Position numbers and translations under genes: made by a program
In this document: piece after piece, positions 6,413 to 13,695 of the stretch
Position numbering within the stretch: the stretch's first letter is position 1
How the letters are laid out: every line of letters starts with the position of its first letter
The notes under the pieces: generated by a model
Databases searched by the model: none
Told to the model about the DNA's origin: nothing
Seen by the model: only the letters and a program-made list of their open reading frames with translations
NCBI GenBank assembly: GCA_903834645.1
Contig: CAILKA010000525.1
Coordinates: 1-19,926, forward strand
From: an uncultured beta proteobacterium
GTDB lineage: Bacteria > Pseudomonadota > Gammaproteobacteria > Burkholderiales > Burkholderiaceae_C
DNA length: 19,926 nucleotides
Direction of reading: 5' to 3'

Positions 6413-7194
6413 GGTTCGGCCGCCTGCGCAAGCACCAGGCCAATCTCCTCGCGCAGGTGCTGTGCGAGGGCACGCCGGTCGGCATGCGCGCTCATCTGCG
6501 CGGGCAGCACGCTCACCGTCACGACCAGGCCGCGCGCGCAGGCCAGGCGCCACAGGCTCTGCGCCAGCGTCGTCTCGCCCAGGAACAGCGCCGCCGGGCT
6601 GAAGGCGTGGTGCGGGTCGGAAAAGCGCAGCGCCACCGGCTGCACGGGCGTGGCGGTGGCGATGGCCGCCTGCAGCAAGTTGGCGTGAAAGGGCAGCAGC
6701 GTGCGGCCGTCCCCGGTGGTGCCTTCGGGAAAGACGGCCACCGTGTCGCCGGCGGCCATGGCCTCGGCCATGTGGTGCATCACGCGCAGCGAGTCGCGCC
6801 GGCGCTCGCGCTCGATGGAGAGCGTGTCCGCCGCCCCCACGAGGCGCCCGACGAGCGGCCAGTGGTGCACCTCGGCCTTGGAGACGAAGCGCGCCTGCGG
6901 GCACACGGCGTGGACGGCCATGATGTCGAGCCACGACACGTGGTTGGCCACGATCAGCTTGGCCCCGGGCCGGAAGCTGCCGAGCACCACCAGGCGCGCG
7001 CCCAGTGCGCGCAGCATCTTCTCGCTCCACCAGGCAATGCGCGCATGGCGGCCAGCCCGATCCAGCCACGGAAAGCGCAGCAGCACGATGAGCAGGCCGT
7101 GCGCGCCGTGCAGCACGGCACGCGCCAGGTGCCACACCCCGCGCAGCGTGCGCCAGGGATCCGCGCCCGGGCCCACCGTGCGCTCGGGCGGCAC
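6409..7194 (-). CDS. PlsC-type 1-acyl-glycerol-3-phosphate acyltransferase family protein
   Basis: About 261 residues with the glycerophospholipid acyltransferase signature: N84-H85-x4-D90 (NHVSWLD), FVSKAEVHHWPLVG (103-116) and FPEGTT (155-160). A hydrophobic helix near residues 27-42 probably anchors it in the inner membrane. The family moves fatty acyl groups onto lysophospholipids; the exact acceptor is not clear. No ATG is available. I place the start at GTG 7194, two bases after the pyrC' stop; GTG 7176 or a GTG just upstream inside pyrC' are alternatives, so the first 10 to 20 residues are uncertain. The gene is wedged between pyrC' and the phosphorylase gene, overlapping the latter by four bases. 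A link of this gene to the pyr genes is common in betaproteobacteria. Confidence 0.85.
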   Translation of the reverse strand: MPPERTVGPGADPWRTLRGVWHLARAVLHGAHGLLIVLLRFPWLDRAGRHARIAWWSEKMLRALGARLVVLGSFRPGAKLIVANHVSWLDIMAVHAVCPQARFVSKAEVHHWPLVGRLVGAADTLSIERERRRDSLRVMHHMAEAMAAGDTVAVFPEGTTGDGRTLLPFHANLLQAAIATATPVQPVALRFSDPHHAFSPAALFLGETTLAQSLWRLACARGLVVTVSVLPAQMSAHADRRALAQHLREEIGLVLAQAAEP

Positions 7195-7196
7195 GC

Positions 7197-8516
7197 TCAG
7201 TTCGCGTTCGCTTCCCACGCGACCGTGCCTGCCACCACGGTGGAGCGCACGCGCGCGCGCAGGTGCATGCCTCCGTGCTCGAAGGCAAAGGGGGTGTGCT
7301 TGCCCTGGCTGCGCAACGCCTCGGGCGTCACGGCCCAGGAGCCCTGCGGATCGAACACGCACAGGTCGGCCACGCCGCCCTCGACGAGCCGGCCCGCGCT
7401 GTCGGCGAGTGAGCCGATGGCCCCGCCGAGCACGCGCACCGGGTGGCAGGTGACGGTGGCCAGCGCCTGCGCGAGCGCCACTCCGTTCGATTCGCCCCAC
7501 TTGAGCGCCAGGCCCAGCAGCAGTTCGAGCCCCGTCGCCCCGGGCACGGCCTCGGCAAAGGGCAGCATCTTCTCGTCGCGGCCCACCGGCATGTGGTCGC
7601 TCACCAGGGCATCGATCGTGCCGTCGGCCAGGCCCGCCGAGAGCGCGTCGCGATCGCGCGCCTGGCGCAGCGGCGGGGTCAGGCGCATGGCGGGATTGAA
7701 GAAGCCGATGTCGGCATCGATCAGGTGCAGGGAGTTGATGCTGACGTCGGCCGTGACCGGCAGGCCCTCGGCCTTGGCCGTGCGCACGAGCGCCACGCCT
7801 GCGGCGCTGGACAACCGGCACAGGTGCACCCGCGCGCCAGTGGCGCGCACGAGTTCGAAGATCGTGTAGAGCGCCACCGTCTCGGCCGCCACCGGCACGC
7901 CTGAGAGCCCGAGCCGCGTGGCCACCGGGCCGCTGGCAGCCACGCCCTTGCCCAGCCAGCGGTCCTGCGGGCGCAGCCACACGGTGTAGCCGAAGGTGGC
8001 GGCGTACTGCAGCGCGCGCAGCAGCACCTGCGTGTCGGCCACGCCATCTTCGGCCTGCGAGAAGCCGACACAGCCCGCTCGCGTGAGCTCGCTCATCTCG
8101 GTGAGCGCCTCGCCCTTGAGGCCGCGCGTGAGCGCACCCAGCGGGAAGAGGCGGCAGCGGCTGAGCTGGCGCGCGCGAAACTTCAGCATCTCCACGAGCC
8201 CGGGCTCGTCGAGCGCCGGGTCGGTGTCGGGCGGGCACACGAGGCTCGTCACGCCCCCGGCGGCGGCCGCCTGCAACTCGCTCTCGAGCAGCCCCTCGTG
8301 CTCGTGGCCCGGCTCGCGCAGCCGCGCGGCGAGATCCACGAGGCCGGGCGCGACGATGCAGCCAGCCGCCTCGATGACGCGCTCGGGCGCGAAGCCCTCG
8401 GGCACGCGGCCGATGGCCACGATGCGCCCCTCGGCGAGCGCGACATCGGCAGTCTCGTCACGGCCGCTGGCCGGGTCGACGACACGGCCATGGCGGATCA
8501 GCGCTCGGATGCTCAT
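7197..8516 (-). CDS. pyrC': Dihydroorotase homologue, probably non-catalytic (PyrC')
   Basis: This 439-residue protein aligns with class I dihydroorotases along its length (GLVDLAARLREPG at 58-70, GVTSLVCPPDTDP at 88-100, ASDH-like VSDHMPV at 305-311), but key zinc ligands are changed. The HxH pair is A63 and R65, the next expected histidine is R182 (LRPQD), and the one in the H-x-S segment is R234 (HLCRLSS). Only the final aspartate (D307) is kept. In Pseudomonas the inactive PyrC' encoded next to pyrB is needed for assembly of active aspartate transcarbamoylase, and the arrangement here suggests the same role. An active dihydroorotase must then be encoded elsewhere. The start at 8516 has an AGGAA Shine-Dalgarno; pyrB ends 37 bases upstream. 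Sequence family is certain; inactivity is inferred from residues. Confidence 0.92.
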   Translation of the reverse strand: MSIRALIRHGRVVDPASGRDETADVALAEGRIVAIGRVPEGFAPERVIEAAGCIVAPGLVDLAARLREPGHEHEGLLESELQAAAAGGVTSLVCPPDTDPALDEPGLVEMLKFRARQLSRCRLFPLGALTRGLKGEALTEMSELTRAGCVGFSQAEDGVADTQVLLRALQYAATFGYTVWLRPQDRWLGKGVAASGPVATRLGLSGVPVAAETVALYTIFELVRATGARVHLCRLSSAAGVALVRTAKAEGLPVTADVSINSLHLIDADIGFFNPAMRLTPPLRQARDRDALSAGLADGTIDALVSDHMPVGRDEKMLPFAEAVPGATGLELLLGLALKWGESNGVALAQALATVTCHPVRVLGGAIGSLADSAGRLVEGGVADLCVFDPQGSWAVTPEALRSQGKHTPFAFEHGGMHLRARVRSTVVAGTVAWEANAN

Positions 8517-8553
8517 CGGGCTGGGTTCCTCATGGGCACGCGCGGCTGCGGCC

Positions 8554-9516
8554 TCAGGCCTCGTTGCCCGCGATGATCGACATCACGGCCATGCGCACCG
8601 CGATGCCGAAGGTGACCTGCGGCAGGATCACGCTCTGGGTGCCGTCGGCCACGCGCGAATCGATCTCCACACCGCGGTTGATGGGCCCGGGGTGCATGAC
8701 GATCGCGTCGGGCTTGGCCAGCGCCAGCTTCTCGGGCGTGAGCCCGTAGTTCATGGCGAACTCGGCGGCGCTGGGCAGCATCGCTCCGCTCATGCGCTCG
8801 TTTTGCAACCGCAGCGTGATGATCACATCGGCATCGCGCATGCCTTCGGCCATGTCGTGGCACACGCGCACGCCCATTTCGCGCAGGTCTGCGGGCACCA
8901 GCGTCTTGGGCCCCACGGCACGGACCTCGGCCGCGCCCAACGTGGTCAGGGCGTGGATGTCCGAGCGCGCCACCCGCGAGTGCACGATGTCGCCGACGAT
9001 GGCCACCGTCAGGTTCGAGAAGCCGCCCTTGTAGTGGCGGATCGTGTACATGTCGAGCAGCCCCTGCGTGGGGTGCGCATGGCGCCCGTCGCCGGCGTTG
9101 ATGACATGCACGTGCGGTGCGCAGTGCTGCGCGATCAGGAACGGCGCGCCGCTCTCGGCGTGGCGCACGACGAACATGTCGGCGTGCATCGCGGAGAGGT
9201 TGGCGATGGTGTCGAGCAGGCTCTCGCCCTTGGCGGTGGAGGAGCGCGCGATGTCGAGGTTGAGCACGTCGGCCGACAACCGCTTGGCCGCGATCTCGAA
9301 GGTGGTGCGCGTGCGCGTGGAGTTCTCGAAGAAGAGGTTGAAGACGCTCTTGCCGCGCAGCAGCGGCACCTTCTTCACGTCGCGCTCGTTGACCGACAGG
9401 AAGGTGCTAGCCGTGTCCAGGATCTGGGTCAGCACCGCGCGCGGCAGCCCCTCGATGCCCAACAGGTGGACGAGTTCGCCGTGGCGGTTGAGTTGCGGGT
9501 GGCGGCGCGACAGCAT
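8554..9516 (-). CDS. pyrB: Aspartate carbamoyltransferase catalytic subunit
   Basis: PyrB joins carbamoyl phosphate and aspartate to give N-carbamoyl aspartate, the committed step of pyrimidine synthesis. In the 320-residue protein the carbamoyl phosphate motif FFENSTRTRTTFE (62-74) and the SSTAKGES loop (92-99) are intact. GDGRHAHPTQGLLD, RLQNERM and MHPGPINRGVEI are also present, the last two helping bind aspartate. Length and the MLSRRHPQLN N-terminus fit betaproteobacterial PyrB. No regulatory subunit PyrI is encoded nearby; instead the inactive dihydroorotase homologue follows, which suggests a class A type dodecamer as in Pseudomonas. It is 17 bases downstream of pyrR. Confidence 0.96.
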   Translation of the reverse strand: MLSRRHPQLNRHGELVHLLGIEGLPRAVLTQILDTASTFLSVNERDVKKVPLLRGKSVFNLFFENSTRTRTTFEIAAKRLSADVLNLDIARSSTAKGESLLDTIANLSAMHADMFVVRHAESGAPFLIAQHCAPHVHVINAGDGRHAHPTQGLLDMYTIRHYKGGFSNLTVAIVGDIVHSRVARSDIHALTTLGAAEVRAVGPKTLVPADLREMGVRVCHDMAEGMRDADVIITLRLQNERMSGAMLPSAAEFAMNYGLTPEKLALAKPDAIVMHPGPINRGVEIDSRVADGTQSVILPQVTFGIAVRMAVMSIIAGNEA

Positions 9517-9533
9517 CGACGAGGCCTTGCGGG

Positions 9534-10028
9534 TCAGCCGGCTTGCCTGACGACGAAGGCGAGTCGCCCGTCGTCCCCGCGCGCCAGCGACAGGCGCTGC
9601 GCCGGCGGCAGCGCAATGCGCGCGGCGGCGCAGTCGGCGCAGATGGGCAGCTCGCGCCCGCCGCGGTCCACGAGCACGGCCAGGGCCACGCTCGCGGGGC
9701 GGCCGAAGTCGTAGAGCTCGTTGATCACGGCGCGGATCGTGCGCCCGGTGTAGAGCACGTCATCGATGAGCACGATGCGCCGCCCCTCGATGGCGAAGGG
9801 CAGGTCGGTGACGTTGGCGCGAGCCAGCCCGCGCGCGCCGAAGTCGTCTCGGTGCAGCGTGCTGGAGATCACCCCATGGCGCCCCGGCAGGCCCAGGTCT
9901 TGCTGCAGCCTCTCGGCCAGCCAGGCTCCGCCCGACCAGATGCCCACGAGCGCGGCATCGCCCGCAACGAGGCTGCGCACGCCCTCGCGCAGCTGGAGGT
10001 AAAGGGCCTCGGCGTCAAGCTGCAGCAT
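9534..10028 (-). CDS. pyrR: PyrR: pyrimidine operon regulator / uracil phosphoribosyltransferase-like
   Basis: This 164-residue type I phosphoribosyltransferase family protein has the PRPP loop VLIDDVLYTGRTIRA at 86-100, the extended form typical of PyrR. ISSTLHRDD (54-62) is also typical of PyrR. In Bacillus PyrR binds pyr mRNA and causes attenuation when UMP is high; some members also make UMP from uracil. Whether it binds RNA in betaproteobacteria is not settled. I see no Bacillus-like PyrR-binding hairpin and terminator in the 17 bases before pyrB, so attenuation at this junction is unlikely. Its start lies inside the 3' end of ruvX (14-base overlap), which implies coupled translation. 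Confidence 0.94.
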   Translation of the reverse strand: MLQLDAEALYLQLREGVRSLVAGDAALVGIWSGGAWLAERLQQDLGLPGRHGVISSTLHRDDFGARGLARANVTDLPFAIEGRRIVLIDDVLYTGRTIRAVINELYDFGRPASVALAVLVDRGGRELPICADCAAARIALPPAQRLSLARGDDGRLAFVVRQAG

Positions 10029-10524
10029 CGGCCACGCCCGAGTTCAGGTACTGGTCGAGGATCACGGCTGCCGCCTGCGCGTCCAGGCCACCTGCCCGCC
10101 CGGCGGGGGCTGTGCCTGCATAGACCTGCGCCTGCGCCTCGGTGGTGGACCAACGTTCATCGACCTCGACCACGGGCAACCTGAAGCGGCCATGCAGCTG
10201 GCGTGCGAAACGCCGCGCGCGGCGGGTGTTCTCGTGCTCGGCGCCGTCGGGGTGGAAGGGCACGCCCACCACCAGCGCATCGGGGTGCCACTCCTGCAGC
10301 AGTGCATGGATCGCCGCGAAGCGTGCATCGCCCGTGACCGCCAGCGTGCGCAGCGGCCGAGCCCGCCCGAGCAGCGTGTTGCCCACGGCCACGCCGACAC
10401 GGCGCTCACCGTAGTCGAAGGCAAGGAAGGCGCGCGGCGCCGAGCCCGGACCTGCGGTCGCAGTCGAACCCGAAGTCGCAGCCGCAGTCGCAGTCGCAGC
10501 CGCAGTCGCCCCCGGCTCAGGCAT
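10015..10524 (-). CDS. ruvX: RuvX/YqgF, RNase H-fold putative Holliday junction resolvase
   Basis: The core of this 169-residue protein (from about residue 31) matches the RuvX family: FLAFDYGERRVGVAVG (33-48) with acidic D37, LVVGVPFHPDG (84-94), VDERWSTTEA (121-130) and LDAQAAAVILDQYL (147-160) with the last acidic position. Family members cleave branched DNA or take part in 16S pre-rRNA 5' end processing. The E. coli protein is about 138 residues. Here an additional 30-residue N-terminus, mostly Ala-Thr and Ala-Ala dipeptides, is encoded by a hexanucleotide repeat. No ATG or GTG between it and the core offers a shorter protein, so the extension is probably translated. It overlaps yqgE by 8 bases and pyrR by 14. 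Confidence 0.92.
   Translation of the reverse strand: MPEPGATAAATATAAATSGSTATAGPGSAPRAFLAFDYGERRVGVAVGNTLLGRARPLRTLAVTGDARFAAIHALLQEWHPDALVVGVPFHPDGAEHENTRRARRFARQLHGRFRLPVVEVDERWSTTEAQAQVYAGTAPAGRAGGLDAQAAAVILDQYLNSGVADAAA
10457..10510 (-). repeat. Nine-copy hexanucleotide repeat inside ruvX
   Basis: On the plus strand nine consecutive hexamers run GTCGCA, GTCGAA, CCCGAA, GTCGCA, GCCGCA, GTCGCA, GTCGCA, GCCGCA, GTCGCC. Seven units fit the pattern G-Y-C-G-C with little change, and the two others have drifted. On the coding strand these give Ala-Thr and Ala-Ala pairs (Ser-Gly and Ser in the drifted units). Since the unit is six bases, gain or loss of copies keeps the frame. Confidence 0.85.
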
Positions 10525-11104
10525 GCCCGGCTTCCTGGCTGAGCATCAGCGGATCGAAGCCCAGCAGCGAGAGCGCGCGCTGGTAGCGCTGCTCCACCGG
10601 CGTGTCGAAGATCACGACCGGGTCGGCTTCCACGGTGAGCCAGCCGTTGCGCCCGATCTCGGACTCGAGCTGCCCCGCGCTCCACCCCGAGTAGCCCAGG
10701 GTCACGAGCACGCGGCGCGGGCCCGCGCCGTGGGAGAGCGCCTCGAGCACGTCCTTGCTCGTGGTCATCGCCAGGGCTCCGCCCGGGATCGTGAGCGTGG
10801 ATGTGTAGGGGCTGGCGTCTTCCTCGCCCGCGTGCTCGTGCAGCACGAAACCGCGCTCGGTCTGCACCGGGCCGCCGAAGTACACGGGCTGCGAGGCGAG
10901 CTCCTCGCGGTCGAGCGACAGCTCCACCTTCTCGAACAGGTTGCGCAGCGTGATGTCGAAGGGCCGGTTGATCACCAGCCCCAGCGCGCCTTCCTGGGTG
11001 TGCTCGCACAGGTAGACGACGGTGCCGACGAAGTTCTCGTCGACCATGCCCGGCATGGCGATCAGGAACTTGTTGGTAAAGTCGATCGGCTCGCCTGCAG
11101 ACAT
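10517..11104 (-). CDS. yqgE: YqgE/AlgH family protein (UPF0301)
   Basis: This 195-residue protein has the conserved family stretches FLIAMPGMVDENFVGTVVYL (13-32), GALGLVINRP, VYFGGPVQTERGFVLH and GYSGWSAGQLESEI. AlgH was named as an alginate regulator in Pseudomonas, but the biochemical function of the family is unknown. In many proteobacteria yqgE precedes ruvX, as here, where the two overlap by 8 bases. It is the first gene of the seven-gene minus-strand unit that continues to 4850. A TAGAAT hexamer 7 bases before the ATG could be a -10, but it would place the transcription start at or within the start codon. It is divergent from phrB with 54 bases between. Confidence 0.94.
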   Translation of the reverse strand: MSAGEPIDFTNKFLIAMPGMVDENFVGTVVYLCEHTQEGALGLVINRPFDITLRNLFEKVELSLDREELASQPVYFGGPVQTERGFVLHEHAGEEDASPYTSTLTIPGGALAMTTSKDVLEALSHGAGPRRVLVTLGYSGWSAGQLESEIGRNGWLTVEADPVVIFDTPVEQRYQRALSLLGFDPLMLSQEAGHA

Positions 11105-11110
11105 GGGATC

Positions 11111-11116
11111 ATTCTA
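11111..11116 (-). promoter_or_regulatory. Possible -10 element at the head of the yqgE-pyr operon
   Basis: TAGAAT on the minus strand matches five of six bases of the sigma-70 -10 box and is the only AT-rich hexamer in the 54 bases between yqgE and phrB. It lies only six to seven bases before the yqgE ATG, implying a near-leaderless transcript. No -35 at normal spacing is apparent. This is a weak inference. Confidence 0.25.
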
Positions 11117-11158
11117 TGCGTCGGCCCGCCGCCCGAGCAGGGCCAACGGCCTGAATCC

Positions 11159-12736
11159 ATGCCCGCGCATCCCCTTCGAGTGAACCCGTCGGCCACCCCC
11201 TCGTCATCTGCCTCGTCACACCCTGCGGCCGTCGCGGCGGCGCCGGGCGACCGGCCGCTGGCGGCCGCGCTCGTGTGGCTGCGTCGCGACCTGCGCACCG
11301 AGGACCACGCCGCCTTGCACCAGGCCCTGCGCACGGCCAGGCGCGTGTGGTGCGCATTCGTGTTCGACCGCGCGATCCTGGATGCGCTGCCGCGCGCCGA
11401 CCGGCGCGTCGAATTCATCCGCGACAGCCTGCAGGGGCTCGACGAGGAGCTGCGCGAGCTGGCCCGGTCGCACGGCGTGCCGGACGCCGGACTCATCGTG
11501 CGCCACGGGCAGGCGCCCGACGAGATCGCGCGGCTGGCGCAGGAGCTGGCCGTGCAGGCCGTCTGGGCCAGTCACGACGACGACCCCTACGCGCTCGAGC
11601 GCGACAGCCTCGCCCGCGGGCGGCTGGCCGAGATCGGCGTGGCGCTGCACACGGTGAAGGACCATGTCGTCTTCGAGCGGGCGCAGGTGATGACGGCTGC
11701 GGGCACGCCCTACGGTGTCTTCACGCCCTACAAGAACGCGTGGCTGCGCACGCTCGAGGCGGCTGGCGGGCGCGCACTCGAGCCGCATCCGGTGGCGCCG
11801 CTGGCCGACGCTCTGGCACCCGTGCCCGAGAGGCTGCGCGGCGTGCCCGATCTGGAGGCGCTGGGATTCGAGCGCACCAACCTGCACACGCTGAAGATGC
11901 CCGTCGGGCCGGCTGGCGCGCAGGCGCTGCTGGCCGACTTCCTCGACGACCGCATCGATCACTACGCCCAGGCGCGCGACTTCCCGGCCGTCAAGGGCCC
12001 GAGCTACCTGAGCACGCACCTGCGCTTCGGGACCGTCTCCATCCGCCAGCTGGCGCGGCAGGCGTGGCTGCGCACGCAATCGGGCTCGAGCGGCGCGCAG
12101 ACGTGGCTCTCGGAGCTCGTCTGGCGAGATTTCTACCATCAGGTGCTGCACCACCACCCGCGCGTCGTCGGGCACGCCTTTCGCCCCGAGTACGACCGCA
12201 TCGCATGGGAGAGCGGGGCGCACGCCGAACGGCTGTATGCAGCCTGGTGCGAGGGCCGCACCGGCTACCCCCTGGTGGACGCCGCGATGCTGCAGCTTGC
12301 GCAGACCGGCTACATGCACAACCGCCTGCGCATGGTGGTGGCGAGCTTCCTCACCAAGGACCTGGGCCTGGACTGACGCTGGGGCGAGCGCTGGTTCGCC
12401 GAGCAGCTCAACGACTTCGACCTGGCCGCCAACAACGGCGGCTGGCAGTGGGCGGCGTCATCGGGATGCGACGCGCAACCCTGGTTTCGCATCTTCAACC
12501 CCGTCACGCAAAGCCAGAAGTTCGACCCGCAGGGGCGCTTCATCCGGCGCTACCTGCCGCAGCTCGCCGCCTTGCCCGACGCAGCCCTCCACGCGCCGTG
12601 GCTCGCACGGCCGGTGGACCTGCAGGCCGCCGGCATCGAGATCGGGCGCCACTACCCCGCACCCATCGTCGCGCACGACCAGGCGCGCGCGAGAACCCTG
12701 GCGCGTTACGCCGTCGTCAAGGGGCCCGGCACGTAG
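11159..12736 (+). pseudogene. phrB: Deoxyribodipyrimidine photolyase gene with an in-frame TGA at codon 406
   Basis: Read as one frame of 525 codons, this is a class I CPD photolyase, which repairs UV cyclobutane dimers using light and FAD. Residues 38-47 (ALVWLRRDLR) begin the antenna-binding domain. The FAD-binding domain follows with KGPSYLSTHLRFG, SELVWRDFYHQVL and TGYMHNRLRMVVASF. At 12374-12376 a TGA stands where homologues have Trp (LGLD-W-RWGERWF). After it the same frame continues without break through LNDFDLAANNGGWQWAAS and FRIFNP to a TAG at 12734. Truncation at residue 405 would remove the end of the FAD pocket, including the conserved asparagines, and should destroy activity. One base, G to A, explains it: a recent mutation, a sequencing error, or less likely read-through. 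The first 35 residues are Ser/Ala-rich, so the true start may lie further in. Confidence 0.88.
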
Positions 12737-13695
12737 CGCGCGAGCAGCCCGGCGTGGCGCTGCGGCCACTCCTTGAGCCCCTGGTGCTCGCCGTCGAAGA
12801 GGCTGCGCAGGAAGCCCAGCGTGAGCTCGCGCGTGGCGGCCTTGACACGCTGGTTGAGCTCGGGGCCGCCCGGGGTGCTGCGGTCGGTGAAGATGCTGTG
12901 CGAGCCGCCCTGGAACACGGCCAGGGTCTTGCGTGCGCCGCCCACCGCCTCGAACACGGCCAGCCTGTCCTCCAGCCCGCTCGTGTAGCCCGGGATGCGG
13001 ATGTCGTCCTCGGTGCAGGTGATGTGCAGGCTCGGCACGCGCACGGGTGCGAGGATGCGCGGCATGTCGCCGGACTCGCCGTAAAAGGGCGGCGCGGAGA
13101 TGACGATGGCGGCCTGCACCCGGGGCTCGCGCAGGTCCACCACGCGGCCGTCGCGAAACACCTGAGCGCCGGCGGCCAGCAGTGTCGTGTTGGCGCCGTA
13201 AGAGTGGCCCGCCGCCACCACGCGCGCGGCATCTAGCCGCGCGCCCAGGTTGCCCTCGAGCACGTGGTCGAGCGCGAAGCGCAGGTCGTGCACGCGGTCG
13301 ATGGCCTCGCTCTCCTGGGCCGCCTGCTGCAGCCGCGACACGAGCGAGAACACGTTGCCCGCGCCCCAGAGGCTGCGGTCGCTGCCCACGTGCTGCACGT
13401 GCAGGCTCGCCACTCCGTTGGCAGCCCAGTGGCGCCCGAGGTAGCTGTAGCCCATGCGCGAGCCGCCGATGCCGTGGGAGAACAGCACCAGCGGCGCGCG
13501 TGCGGCCGCTGCGGCCGCACGCGGCAGGTGCAGCCGCATCGGCACCGCCCGCTTGCGCCCTGCGTCCATTGGCTCGAGGTCGAGCGTGTCCACGCCCGTC
13601 ACCTCGGCCCGCGCCCAGGGCGCCAGCGCCGCGGTGGCGATTCCGATTGCGCAGCCGCCCAGGAAGGAGCGGCGGCCGGCTTCGACCGGCCTCAT
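12706..13695 (-). CDS. Tat-exported alpha/beta hydrolase
   Basis: This 329-residue protein begins with a twin-arginine signal (R8-R9-S-F-L-G-G, hydrophobic stretch, likely cleavage after A28-R-A30), so export of a folded enzyme to the periplasm is expected. The mature part is an alpha/beta hydrolase: oxyanion region FSHGIGGSR (72-80), nucleophile elbow GHSYGANTT with S165, an acidic residue in TEDDIRIPG (D230 or D231), and a His in GGSHSIF (H266). It resembles lipase or PAF-acetylhydrolase/dienelactone hydrolase-like esterases; the substrate is unknown. Its ATG overlaps the stop of the RND permease gene as ATGA, so it is probably the third gene of the efflux operon. Its 3' end overlaps the phrB reading frame by 31 bases on the other strand. 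Confidence 0.87.
   Translation of the reverse strand: MRPVEAGRRSFLGGCAIGIATAALAPWARAEVTGVDTLDLEPMDAGRKRAVPMRLHLPRAAAAAARAPLVLFSHGIGGSRMGYSYLGRHWAANGVASLHVQHVGSDRSLWGAGNVFSLVSRLQQAAQESEAIDRVHDLRFALDHVLEGNLGARLDAARVVAAGHSYGANTTLLAAGAQVFRDGRVVDLREPRVQAAIVISAPPFYGESGDMPRILAPVRVPSLHITCTEDDIRIPGYTSGLEDRLAVFEAVGGARKTLAVFQGGSHSIFTDRSTPGGPELNQRVKAATRELTLGFLRSLFDGEHQGLKEWPQRHAGLLARYVPGPLTTA

Noticed and set aside
5129..6688. 519-codon plus-strand open frame opposite the phosphorylase gene
   Set aside because: Antisense shadow with His/Arg/Gly-rich composition and no family motif; the minus-strand gene is clear.
7996..9714. 572-codon plus-strand open frame opposite pyrC' and pyrB
   Set aside because: Antisense to conserved pyrimidine genes and of shadow-like composition.
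10457..10510. CRISPR array or non-coding satellite
   Set aside because: The unit is six bases with no spacers and reads as in-frame codons of ruvX; the same applies to the array at the right edge.
12374..12376. Selenocysteine at the phrB TGA
   Set aside because: The family has Trp at this position, photolyases are not selenoproteins, and no redox cysteine is expected there.
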